A DNA stretch of 64,000 bases from Tubiluchus corallicola. Lineage: Eukaryota; Priapulida; Priapulimorpha; Priapulimorphida; Tubiluchidae. A program made the translations under genes and the position numbers. Of this stretch, positions 11,701-21,728 are shown piece after piece. The stretch lies in the NCBI GenBank assembly GCA_030141605.1, contig JAQGDQ010000687.1, forward strand, positions 48,675 to 112,674. The letters run 5' to 3'. The notes under the pieces are model-generated. The model had not been told where the DNA came from. It did no database searches and was given only the letters and a program-made list of their open reading frames with translations. Positions within the stretch are counted from its first letter, which is position 1. Each line of letters opens with the position of its first letter.

Positions 11701-14700
11701 ACTCAGATTATGTTTGACTTTTGCTTACAAGTTCTTGATTTTCTTTTGTTTTGTATTTTTATACAGAGAGTTATTGTTTGTCATATTACGGTTTATTTTT
11801 CTAAGCATAAACTGTAAATACCCTATATAAAGTAATCAGTTGCAACAAGTTATTATTGTTATAGGGGCAGCTGACCTGATGACCGTATGCTGCCTTCACT
11901 GCCCCTTCTCCGTTACATAATTTTTTTATTATAATAGTACAGAAAAAGTGTTTTGTGGAGAAAAATAAAATCAATTGAATTATATTGGAGGATAGAAAGA
12001 GTAGTAACACAAAGTAAATTCTGACATTGTTTGCAAAAGGAAAATTATGATTTTGCTGTATTGCTTTCTACTAATCAACTAAACAGTTTGCGACAGTACG
12101 TGTTATACAGGCATTGATTAATTAAATTTGTATCATGGTTTCCACCGAGCTTCTTGCAATAAACAGTAAAACACTGCAGGTGTGACATAGGCATGTAATT
12201 CAAATATTGTAGCAACGCCTGAATTTTGAACTTAGAAAATCAGACTGTAACTTCTCTTTTCCCTTCTTCTTTGTAGCCAGTGGCAGTTTGTGTATAGGTA
12301 CTGTGGAACTGCAGCATCCCCTATTTTCACTCAGTATCATCGATAATATTCAGTATAATAAGTTTTTTAGTTCTTTCTTTTTGTACGGAACCAGAGCACG
12401 TGAGGGTAGCACTGTTTCCTTCGAATCCCAGCACAGTACGCTCTAGCAGTGCAGTGTTTGGCTGTTGTGCACATGCAGCCATGCGCACATGTCTGAGCCT
12501 AGGTAAAGAAAGTACTGTCGCTCACACAGTTTGTTGTCAGTTGTAACATGCTTACCATGAGTAGATCAAGCTTGAACTGCGACAATTTAGGCTATTAATA
12601 AGCAAAAAAAATTCTTGTTTTGGATTTTTCAAGTTTGTGCATAAACTTTCGTATGTTTGTTTGTTTAAAATTACAAATTGCAACATTAAAATTACATATG
12701 TTTGTTTTGTTTTACACAGTATTAAAATAAGGCTAAAACATTTTAGCTATGAGCCACCACTGTTTGTAGCTATTTTTATATCCAAATTTTTTTAGCTCTT
12801 TTCCTGTTTCTTGTTTGTAATCCCACAAGGTAGCAGAATAACAACAAAACACATTTGTTGCATGTTTGCACCTTAATTTGATTGAGAGACTGACACCCCT
12901 TGCTGAATAGTTGTTTCTAGAGTTAACAGAGTAAAGCTTGATGTCATCTAAACTCGCATCAATTTTTAGACTGACAGTTTTTGTTAGTCAGTTTTAGCTG
13001 GACAGTTCAAAAATTGATTGCATAAATGGACCATTACTACTAACTTGAAATGGCTAACATGTTAACAAAATCACAAAATACGTGAATAAATCAAACGGTA
13101 ATGCTCGTTTATAGATTGGAGGAGTTTGCAAGAGATTAGAGATGTCTATGTAGAGAAACTAAATATTGATGTTGTTCTTATCCTTACATCACGGAAGTAG
13201 TTTTCTTTTATTTTATCTCTTAAATGTAAAGAAAAGGATGCATCAAAGAGGGCTATCTGGGAACCACATTTTTATAATTAACGATCTGTTTATATACGTG
13301 AGAAATAATATAAAGAGTCTAAAATAATTATCTTTACTTTGTTGGTGGCTAAAAAATAAGCTGCTTTATCAGCCAGATGTTATAATGCCTGCCTTTATTA
13401 AGCCAGATGCCTGCTTTCTAGGATGTCATGAGTTCACTACCGTGTGATTCGAAAGGCTTTAAAAATGGTACCTGATTTTGCCTTGCCAGACTCATGGTAT
13501 TTAGGGTAAAAGTGGGATAATGTTAATCTCTGTTATGTAGGTGTAGTTTGTTCTTTACAGTTGGGGATAAAAGCCTCTTGACAGACTTACATTGTCTGTT
13601 GAGTTTAAAGCCCACTTTAAATAAAGAACATCACTATTTTGTAAGTGATACCATTAATACATTTATAAATGCGCAATCGTCATTAATGAAATATTGAACT
13701 ATTCATATTATAGAATTTTCTTCAAAGCGTTTTAATTGTTTGGTTGATGTTTGGTTAAATGTTTTAGCAGACTAAAACGAGCATGAAGAAATATTGTGTC
13801 AAATAAAAAATTTAATGTTCTTGCAAGTAAGCATGTAATAAGTAAAAGCTATAAGGAATGTTAAACTGTGGAGCAACAGAACTTGTTTCTGATAAATCTG
13901 ATAACTATTACCTGATTACTGGCTCAAGAAGCCACATATAAGGATTAGCAAACTAGTTTATTTACTATTGCAATTGCTAGGGAATTTTCAGTGGTATACT
14001 TAGTTTTATTTATAGCTTACTTGATGGAATTGCTGTGCATTGAAAATCTTACTTCGTGAAAAAAGATTATGCTGAGCCTGCGAGTGGGTAAAAGACATAT
14101 AAATGTAGTATTGTGTAATACATGTTAATTACTTTGAAGTAATGATTTCCTGATGAACCAACTTACATATTGTATGTGTTTATCTAGGTTCAGACTGAAT
14201 TTCAACAGCTGAGTGAGACACAGTTTGTATTTAATGTTCCTGATGCTAATGATATTAATCATATCGTAGTATTTCTCACAGGTGTTCAACCATTTCCTGC
14301 GACTCATGGTGGTGCTGGTAGGTGAATTTTCATGGTACTGTGTAATGTAATTTATTTCTGCAACTTAGTTTGGCATTTAGCAATTATTTGAGCTACATTC
14401 CTGCATTTCACTACAGCAATTTAGGCAACCGTATCCCACAGCGTCGTTGGTAACTAGGACACATTAGAGTGCTTTTAATCTGTGTAACTGGAATTCTAAT
14501 GCCAATGCAGGACTATACTGCTTAATTACTGTTGTGGTTCATGGCTGATTTTTAAGAAAATGTTTAAGCACTTTACTGGTAAAAGTTTAATGATTTTGAT
14601 TATTTGTTTACTACATTAATATATATTGTTGTTTACAGTGTATTTTAGCTTGGCAGATCCAACTGGCATGGCTGGATGGCAGCTGTTAGGCCATATCACA

Positions 14701-15789
14701 AACCAGAAACCGAGTGCCATTTTCAAAATTGGAAACTTAAGTAAAGGTAACTAAATTCATTTGCATAATTTAGACATTTTACTGCTGAGAATATTCTTGG
14801 TTGGTATACTTCAAAGTTTCTTTTAATTTCCAAATCAATTTTCTGCATTATTGTTCTGTACGCTTTCTAAATGGCTTCCATTTTTGTCTTGCAGTTTTAT
14901 GGCTACATCTTTAAATATCTAGTAGCAATTGCATGTAATTGCACTTCAAACATTGTTTAATGTTTTTCGTGAAAAATACATAATGCTCGTCAACAATACA
15001 AAATTTGAAACCAAATAAAAATCAATTAGAGGTGACAGGTCACTTTTTCAAAATATTATGGCTTCTTCAAAATGGTGTAAGACAGGTAAATCCTTGGTCA
15101 CATTTCATTTTGGTTAATTAAGCTACAAATCTTGAATGCAATGTAATGTAATAATTGGTAAAAGACAGATGCAGTTTTCAGACGCACCTCTTGTAACACA
15201 GTCGGAGATATATATGGTTTTCCATTGGAAATTCTAAAGCATGACCTTGGCCACCCTTTAACTGTCTGGCAAGATCATAAATTGTCACATACATAGTTTC
15301 AAAAATGCACTTTCAGGAATTGATGATTAGTAAAGCAAAGCATCAATTTTTTATGAGGTATCATGCTATTTATGGCCTTTTTATGTTATGTTCAGTACCG
15401 TTAAGCACTTCATTAAAATTATAATTATTTTATCCTCTTATATAGGTGATGCCTATTTTTCTTTTATTGCAGCAGGAGAAATGACAACAAATCATCCTTT
15501 TGGTAATGTGGCATTGAATCACGTGGCCCAAATTGGTATATCTGTGGAACCATTAGAAACCCTTGTCTTACAAACACCGGCTGCAAACACTATACCAACA
15601 ACGACTGATTCTTTTACTGAATATTCACAGCGCATGCTTGAGAACTTTGTTAACTATGCATCATCGTTTAGCATAGGTAGTACTCAAATGATGTCAACAG
15701 AAAGTTATGTACCCATGCGGGTATTACAGTCTTGGTTTGAAACTTTTCAGAGACGACTTCAGCAAAATCCACTTTTCTGGAAAAACTAA
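8723..15789 (+). CDS. HIKESHI: Hikeshi homologue (Hsp70 nuclear import carrier), 4 exons
   Basis: Hikeshi binds Hsp70 and FG-nucleoporins and carries Hsp70 into the nucleus during heat stress; it has no transit peptide or membrane segment. I join exons 8723-8752, 14188-14317, 14639-14746 and 15476-15789, with donors GTAATT, GTAGGT, GTAACT and intron phases 0, 1, 1. This gives 193 aa against 197 in human. The protein starts [10 protein letters not shown], matching the human MFGCLVAGRL. It keeps GGAVYFS (human GGSVYFS, including the Val of the V54L disease site), [18 protein letters not shown], the HPFG loop whose Phe contacts FG repeats, VAQIGISVE, and the C-terminal [14 protein letters not shown]. 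The ATG is fixed by family resemblance; the first coding exon is only 30 bases. Intron 1 (5.4 kb) is full of transposon debris. The last exon has a tandem acceptor (see finding). A candidate AATAAA lies at about 16620. Confidence 0.95.
9173..9803. mobile_element. Candidate short inverted-repeat element in Hikeshi intron 1
   Basis: The left edge CTAGGGTGGCTAGATTAG and the right edge, read as reverse complement CTAGAGTTGCCAGACATT, are similar, and both lead inwards to ATGGGACA. The interior (about 0.6 kb) is AT-rich without a frame. The pattern suits a MITE-like element. Terminal identity is imperfect and no target duplication beyond the CTAG ends is clear. Confidence 0.4.
9960..11110 (+). pseudogene. 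Degenerate LINE endonuclease fragment
   Basis: Broken + strand translation reads like the AP-endonuclease half of a CR1/L2-type LINE. A segment near 10085-10200 ([10 protein letters not shown], then [16 protein letters not shown]) corresponds to the family's 'YRPPN...FLDELE'. Then come C-V-E-I-S-I (from CGDFNI) near 10230, L-I-D-H-I-Y-T-N-N near 10360, and [10 protein letters not shown] at about 10420-10445, equivalent to the catalytic ISDHFPIF block. The longest frame, 10396-10635, is a remnant of it. Stops and frameshifts make it inactive. It may belong to the same family as the RT relic at 5230-6340. Confidence 0.75.
11111..13360. other. Hikeshi intron 1 remainder, nothing recognised
   Basis: T-rich tracts at 11420-11780 create hydrophobic frames such as 11421-11651 that I reject. 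A segment at about 12400-12530 is of more balanced base composition but shows no frame or RNA fold that I can name. Confidence 0.4.
13380..13520 (+). repeat. tRNA-like SINE remnant, copy 1
   Basis: GATGCCTGCTTTCTAGGATGTCATGAGTTCACTACCG resembles, at reduced identity, the segment at 16275-16312. The A-box side is scrambled by a short internal duplication (AGCCAGATG). Read as a decayed copy of the same SINE. Confidence 0.35.
14188..14317 (+). CDS. HIKESHI: Hikeshi exon 2
   Basis: Acceptor TTTATCTAG; begins [17 protein letters not shown] and ends in the GG of GGAVYFS, phase 1, before donor GTAGGT. The antisense frame at 14125-14307 is a shadow. Confidence 0.92.
14639..14746 (+). CDS. HIKESHI: Hikeshi exon 3
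   Basis: Acceptor TTGTTTACAG. Encodes [18 protein letters not shown] through KIGNLSK, ending phase 1 at donor GTAACT. Confidence 0.93.
15476..15789 (+). CDS. HIKESHI: Hikeshi exon 4 (terminal, NAGNAG acceptor)
   Basis: Two acceptors three bases apart (TTGCAG ending 15472 and CAG ending 15475) both keep frame. Use of the first adds one Ala before [10 protein letters not shown]. The exon carries [22 protein letters not shown] and PLFWKN, and ends at TAA. Confidence 0.95.
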
Positions 15790-16245
15790 CTTAGAATGTT
15801 CTACAGAAGTGAAACAGGGATAAGATATATCAGTTTAATTTGTTAATAGTTTCATCTTAACAATTGCTACTACAATGATTCTTAAATAGCTGCAAGTTTG
15901 TAATGAAGTATTGAGTTGTGCTTTTGTATGTGCAAATATTTTTGAAATATGTAGAGTGTTTCTGTTTTCTTTATCTGGGCTTTAATTGTCTTTATTTATA
16001 ATAACGAAAATTTATCATATAATTTATTTTAAAAAGTGGTTGGCAAATTTGATTGTCAATGTACTTAACCAGTGTTGCTGTGTTCTTTAAAAGGAGTTTT
16101 TGTAAAAATGCATTATTATTTTTCTTTTAAATGAAACTATTTTGATGAGTGGAGTACTAATTTTTGTTTTTCTTCTAAGACGCTTACAGACAGACTTGCC
16201 ATTCACATCCATTAGGAGCGTGTCACTCACACTTTATGTGTATTG
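15790..16245 (+). other. Hikeshi 3' untranslated region
   Basis: AT-rich sequence after the TAA with no further frame. No canonical AATAAA is close to the stop; the first clear one is at about 16620, beyond a SINE-like insertion, so the true cleavage site is uncertain. Confidence 0.5.
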
Positions 16246-16250
16246 TGTGG

Positions 16251-16400
16251 CAGGGTGTGGCTGAGTGGATAAGGTGCCTGCTTTTCATAAGAATGTTATG
16301 AGTGCAATACCGCTATAGGTGCCGTCATTCATAAACCTTGACTTTTTTACTGTGGTGCGTCAGGTGTTTGTGTTACATACGCAGTTTTGCAAATTCATTT
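16251..16400 (+). repeat. tRNA-derived SINE-like element
   Basis: GTGTGGCTGAGTGGATAAGG is a good tRNA A-box/D-arm, followed at normal spacing by GAGTGCAATACCG, a decayed B-box. No complete acceptor stem is visible, so this is a SINE head rather than a working tRNA gene. Confidence 0.55.
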
Positions 16401-16639
16401 TGCAAAAATTTTCCAAAGAAAAATTTAAACAAATTTGCCAATAACAAGGATTGTGAATCACTGTAATCTTTTGTTAAACAAGATTCATAATCGATGATTG
16501 CATGTGCTTGAGGTGTCTACAAGAACACAATGATATCTGACAGTTTTGCTCATGATGTATTTTTTATATGCAAGCTGTTTTCGTACTGCATTGTACTACA
16601 GTAGTTTTTTTTTTGTAACAATAAATAATTATGTTGTTT

Positions 16640-18540
16640 GTTTTTATAAATGCATATTTTTATTTTAGTATTTGTGTATGAGAGTTGCATAAAGTACCGT
16701 CCTGAATTTACTGGCAGAATTACTGAGGCTTATTCATATAATCTAATTTGCTACCCTATCTCCTACTGCTAGATTATGGTAATTCAGTAAATCAGTAAAC
16801 ATCCAGGAAGACTAACACAATAGCTGTAGTAGTGAGTCTGCCAACTATACATATTCTCATTTTGGTAGTTCTATTTTTTGGTATATAACTTGATACAAAA
16901 CATAGAAATGCTTAATAGAATGCATAAGTTGCCATAAAGTTTCAGTTATGAAACCAAAAATCTCAAAAGCTATGGAGCATTTTGTGTGGTGCAATCCTCT
17001 TACCCTAAATGCCCTCGCGCTTATGCTTCTTCACCGCTGGACTCTCTATTACATTTGTTTTTTTAATGTTGGTGCAGATGACCCCAATGAAAACTCTAAA
17101 AGTTAACCATGCCATTTGGAAGTGTTGGGATGGATACAGAATTCGGACTTTTATCTTGAGGTATCATGAAAATTACAGTTGCGACTGAAATTAAGCAGTG
17201 TTGAGTTTGGTGATCCTCTGGAAAACTGCTTCATTGGTGTCGTCTCCCATGCTGCTCCCATTATTTGCCTTTTTGAGCGAGGCGTGCTTACAAATCCAAG
17301 CATGAGGAAGCCTCTGCTGGCTTAGCATTTCCTCTTAAATATTGCCCATTATTATTAGGTCCCAGTCCCGCTGTAATAATCAAATTGAGTAGCCCTGCAG
17401 CTGTGTGCTGGATCCTGGAATTCAGATTACTAAACTGCATCAAAAATTATATGCCCAGTTCATAAATCAGTTATGTATTTTATTTACATAATTAGCGTAC
17501 GGTAATGGTTTTCTGGCCATTGTTTACCAAAAGAGCTCTCTACCTGTGGGTGTGTAACGTTGTTTACACGCTGAAATGAGCATGGCTAAATATGCCATGT
17601 AGTTGGCTGCATTCTCTATTGTACGTACCTATAAATCTTCATGTTGTCAAGCCATCACACCGGTGACAGCTACCTGTTTGAACGAAAGAAACCCGAGAAG
17701 CCTTAATAATGCCCGGTAATTTTCCTCTTACTGATATATAAACGATTAGATTACGATCTATTTTAGAGATTATTTGCACAGGCCATTCTGAAATGCTGCA
17801 CAGATCTATAATAATTAATGTTTCAACGTTTCATAAGCATCCCAACACAGCAACTGAGTGCAATTGCTGTTTTCTGTTTCAAGTAAAACTGCAGTCAGTG
17901 TTTCAAGTACACAATTTGGTGTTTCAAAGGGTTGATTTTACTTCTCTCGCTTATGTGTCACCTAACAGCAGTTGGCAAACATTGCATGTAGTTTTTTAAA
18001 CACCAAAGCCTTAAAATACAGAAAATATTGTATGATTAGATTACGTGTTGCATAATTCCTAATTCTACTTCCTTTCAATATCGTTGTGCATTAGCTCTCG
18101 TTGTTTATATTTTATAGTGGAAAAAACGGTAAGAAAGCTTCTGTGTGTACTAACAAAATCTGAAATCGATCATTATTCATGTGCCAAAAAAACGTTTATT
18201 TTTCAGGTTAGAGTTTTGAGAATTTGCATTTGCACAGCTTGACAATGACGCTTCAAGCAGTCAATAAATATTGAAAGGACATTTTTAGATTCGAGCGTCT
18301 GTAGAAAACTGAATATTTGAAGACTTTCGAATTTTTACCTGCAAGCTTGAGAGAAACCTGGCGCGTGTCTTGTGTCATATGAATGCGCAGATTATATGTT
18401 ATGCATATAGTAGTATTATCAGAAGCTGACAAAGTGTGCGTACAGGATGTCTTCTGGATCATCAGGATGGTCAGGTGTTTGCCGATAAATCATATATAAA
18501 ATTTTGCTAAATTGGTACTGAAGATCTGTTAAACAGAATT
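16640..18540. other. Intergenic and GPCR 5' flank
   Basis: No recognisable exon. Frames at 17793-17999 and (minus) 18253-18462 lack domain similarity. Several TATA-like AT tracts occur (for example near 18490), but none can be singled out as promoter. Confidence 0.4.
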
Positions 18541-19800
18541 ATGAATGATACTTTATATCTTGCCGATGAAATACATCTTGACCACATAGCTCATTATATC
18601 AATTGCGAAGGCACTGTCCGAGCTGGAAACTGGACTACAAAAGATGTTATGTGGGGAGTGGGTTACGGTTTCCTGAGCTTTCTTGCATTTGTTGGCAATT
18701 CCTTTAATGTATTGGTATTCTCTAGCAGACGTACTGTCGCAACCCTGTTTAATACATTGCTGTTAGGGTTGGCTTTTGCTGAAGGCATTGAAGGTGGTAT
18801 CTACTTTGTAGAACTCTCCATTGCAACTTATGGGACTGCTGATTGCAATGAAAGAGCCTTGAAGGCGATGTCACTTATTGGAGATCTTGCATATTTTTCT
18901 GCTTCATCTATAACAGTTCTCATATCGATATTCCGCTGCCTAAGTATTGTCAGTCCACTCGCTTATAAGCACAAATGCAGCACCAGAACTGTTTACTGTT
19001 GCATGTTTGGCTGTATCACTTTTCTAACTGTCATGGAGATTCCAATGTGGATCAACGTTTTTGTCGTCAGATTTGATTCTGGTGATGTCATCTTGGAACC
19101 AATCCGTCAGACTTTCGGTAGATTTTTGCCTATAATAATTGCAATTCCAGCAACACTGTTATCCATCTGCCATATTAAACGTAGACCAGATACTGCACAC
19201 ATGGATTCAGTCAGACATAAAAAGAAAGTGGCAGAAGAAAAACGTGTAACCAGAATGTTACTGGTCGTGCTTTTGGGGTTTTTCATTACAAACGGTTATG
19301 TGGCAGTTAGTATTGTATTACAAAGAGTGACAAGCATACAGTTCTCGCCCGTTGTGCTCTGGACCGTACCTCTGGCTTTTGGGGTGAATACGTCAATGAA
19401 CATATTCGTGTACTTCTTCATGGTTCCCAGTTTTCGTATTACTTTGGCTTCATTTCTGTGTTGTATTGAAGACAAAAAGTTCAGGAATGATAGCATATCG
19501 TTTGATCCGTCTGTTACGAAACGTTTTGAAGATAATGTTAGGAAAGTTCATAGACGTTTTGATAATGATGCCAGACAAAATAACGAACATACTAATCATC
19601 CAGCTATGAATTCCAGGGTAAAATCCTGTTCTAGTGTTTTCACACAGACTAGTTCCCTGGATTTTGAAAGTGATATGGTAGATAACATTTGCGCAGTTGA
19701 AATTGAAAAAGTCCAGAAAGTCTTTTTTACGTCTGCATCTGTGGACTCTTTGTTGCCTGTTTATAAGTCGACTAATGAGACAGAGACAATATGGGTGTGA
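18541..19800 (+). CDS. Class A (rhodopsin-like) orphan GPCR, single exon, 419 aa
   Basis: A plasma-membrane seven-helix receptor with unknown ligand. The N-terminus is short and outside, with an NWT sequon at residue 30. TM1 (about 38-60) has the GNSFNVLVF signature with the conserved Asn at 53. TM2 (about 69-91) reads LGLAFAE, with Glu81 where nearly all class A receptors have Asp2.50. Cys102 is the expected TM3 disulphide Cys. TM3 ends I-F-R-C at 130-133 instead of D-R-Y. TM4 to TM6 follow, with a basic third loop (KKKVAEEKRVTRM). TM7 carries NTSMNIFVYFF, i.e. N-x-x-x-Y without the usual Pro. Helix 8 is VPSFRITLASFLCC, with two Cys suitable for palmitoylation. A polar Ser/Thr/Asn-rich tail of about 110 residues ends the protein. 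The open frame is intact and intronless. Poly(A) candidates are at about 20173 and 20409. Subfamily not recognised. Confidence 0.93.
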   Translation: MNDTLYLADEIHLDHIAHYINCEGTVRAGNWTTKDVMWGVGYGFLSFLAFVGNSFNVLVFSSRRTVATLFNTLLLGLAFAEGIEGGIYFVELSIATYGTADCNERALKAMSLIGDLAYFSASSITVLISIFRCLSIVSPLAYKHKCSTRTVYCCMFGCITFLTVMEIPMWINVFVVRFDSGDVILEPIRQTFGRFLPIIIAIPATLLSICHIKRRPDTAHMDSVRHKKKVAEEKRVTRMLLVVLLGFFITNGYVAVSIVLQRVTSIQFSPVVLWTVPLAFGVNTSMNIFVYFFMVPSFRITLASFLCCIEDKKFRNDSISFDPSVTKRFEDNVRKVHRRFDNDARQNNEHTNHPAMNSRVKSCSSVFTQTSSLDFESDMVDNICAVEIEKVQKVFFTSASVDSLLPVYKSTNETETIWV

Positions 19801-21540
19801 TATCTACAGCATAAGAAACATCTGAAACAGCTACCAGTTTTGTTATGCAACCTTATTAAATGTTTTGTAATAAGTGCAGGTTATACGTAATAGGATAAAT
19901 GTACGCCCGTCAGCAACACTTGTGTTAAATTTCATAAACTAATTCATTTAGTGCTTTTTCATGTACTAAAAGTCATTAAATTGGAAAGTGGAAGTACAAT
20001 GTGCATGAAGTCCATACAGTTTTAAACTAAATTAAATCTTTCAAGTTTGCATATTGCTTCAATTTTTGTGTATCGTGTACGGAGATGACGCGGATTCATT
20101 TTTCATTGGTTAATTGTTAATATTCTGACGATGACCCCATTAATATGGCCGTGAATTAGTGCCTCAAGTCTGAATAAAAAGAAAAGCAGACAAAAGGGTG
20201 CTCTATGTAGAAATCATGTACGCATGCTACTTGAGATTGCAGTGACTTATATAAAGGTTTCTCATAGGAACTCAGATTTGATGAAAGTGTTATCTAATAC
20301 CTTTCTATTCAAGTGACTGTTAGCTATCATAGGTATGTACATGTACATACATTACATTATACATATAATCTGCAGAACACTAAAGACACGAATGTTCTCT
20401 GTACTAGCAAATAAAGTTACCTTTAAAATAACGCAGAGTTTTTCTGAGTATAGCTATTTCCAAGGTATTTCTCCACTCTGAAACTGAAACAGATGTCAAG
20501 GCTAAATGAATGACCAGAGAAGAAACATCCATATTCTTAGTAGACAAAATTAGACAAGCCGCCCTAGTTCAAAGCCAATTAATGATCCCTTAATTTCAAA
20601 AAACTAAGACGCTTCCGGTCGGGAGCTGTCCAGTAGGACATTGTGTTAACTATTATATAGACTAGTATTCAGTGCAGACTCACCATCGGGCGATTAATTC
20701 CGATATGCTATCATTCCGACCACACGCGATTCCGCTATCTTGTTACAATTGGTGTCAAGCATATTGGTCTGTCACTCCGCCCGAGTTGTGACGTAAACAC
20801 GCTGTCAGGAAATCGGGACATCGGTTTACGTCGAAGAACAACTCTCTTTAGTAAACAATATGGACAACTAATGTCTAATCAGCAGCTAAACTGATCGTGC
20901 TTTTTCACACTCAAAAATTTGCAGAGTAGCAGTTATTTTTACACGAAATTAAAACTTCAAGTAACCAACAGAACTTAAGTAGCATTACTAGCATGCAGCG
21001 ATAGAATTTCAAAGAACTACAAAATGCACAGGCACGAATGCCTGATTGGTTAATGATTGTCTCTTGCTGAGAACGTTGATAGAACAAAAACAGTATAATT
21101 GATTTTGAGAGTAACGCCATGTGATTTTTTGAACTTTAGCTCGATTGTATTTACTATTTACCCGCAATATAGCTATTTTTGGCTTTTTTATCTATTAGAC
21201 ATTTAATATATAATAGAAGCTTTTATCTTTATTATTTTAGTAAATATGACATTGTCACTACAGCTTCTATCAATAAGGGTTAATTCCAGAATCATGTAAT
21301 ACGTACTATTGGGAAACAAGTTAATATGAATAACAGGCTTATAATGATTGACAGATCGACATTGCCTCTAGCAATTCTTGCAAACTCTCATGCTCAACGC
21401 TACATTAAACATCTTTGTTATTTTGCCAAAGGATACAGATTTGGGTGTGACACGTGAACACGGCTGAAAAGATAGCGTACTTTGCGCCTCTAGCTTTGGT
21501 TATTTCAGAGTCTGAGGATAAAGCCACCTCACGAACCACA
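19801..21540. other. GPCR 3' UTR and intergenic DNA
   Basis: AATAAA hexamers at about 20173 and 20409 are the plausible ends of the GPCR transcript. A stretch at about 20600-20850 is richer in CpG than its surroundings but contains no frame. The minus frame at 20911-21120 is rejected. Confidence 0.45.
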
Positions 21541-21560
21541 GACTAACGTATTCTTTGCAG
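21541..21560 (+). promoter_or_regulatory. Strong 3' splice site just upstream of an ATG
   Basis: ACTAAC (branch-point type) followed by TTCTTTGCAG ends at 21560, 29 bases before the start codon at 21590. It is either the acceptor of a 5'-UTR intron or a spliced-leader trans-splice acceptor. Confidence 0.5.
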
Positions 21561-21589
21561 GGCGTTGTTTATAAAAAAGTAATTTCAAA

Positions 21590-21629
21590 ATGCTTAAATT
21601 TGCTATAATTTTTGTTCTCTCTGAGATGG
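21590..21629 (+). CDS. CBM14-LDLa gene exon 1 (signal peptide)
   Basis: M-L-K then a hydrophobic FAIIFVLSEM, ending phase 1 at a consensus donor GTGAGT. The next exon completes an Ala codon and continues FSLPFGLFPPLAAYDDC, a plausible signal-peptidase region. Confidence 0.7.
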
Positions 21630-21695
21630 GTGAGTAAAATTTTATAGTAACGTTGAACCAGTGTTTTATTGGGGAAAAGATTTGCTATTACCTGT

Positions 21696-21728
<33 letters not shown>

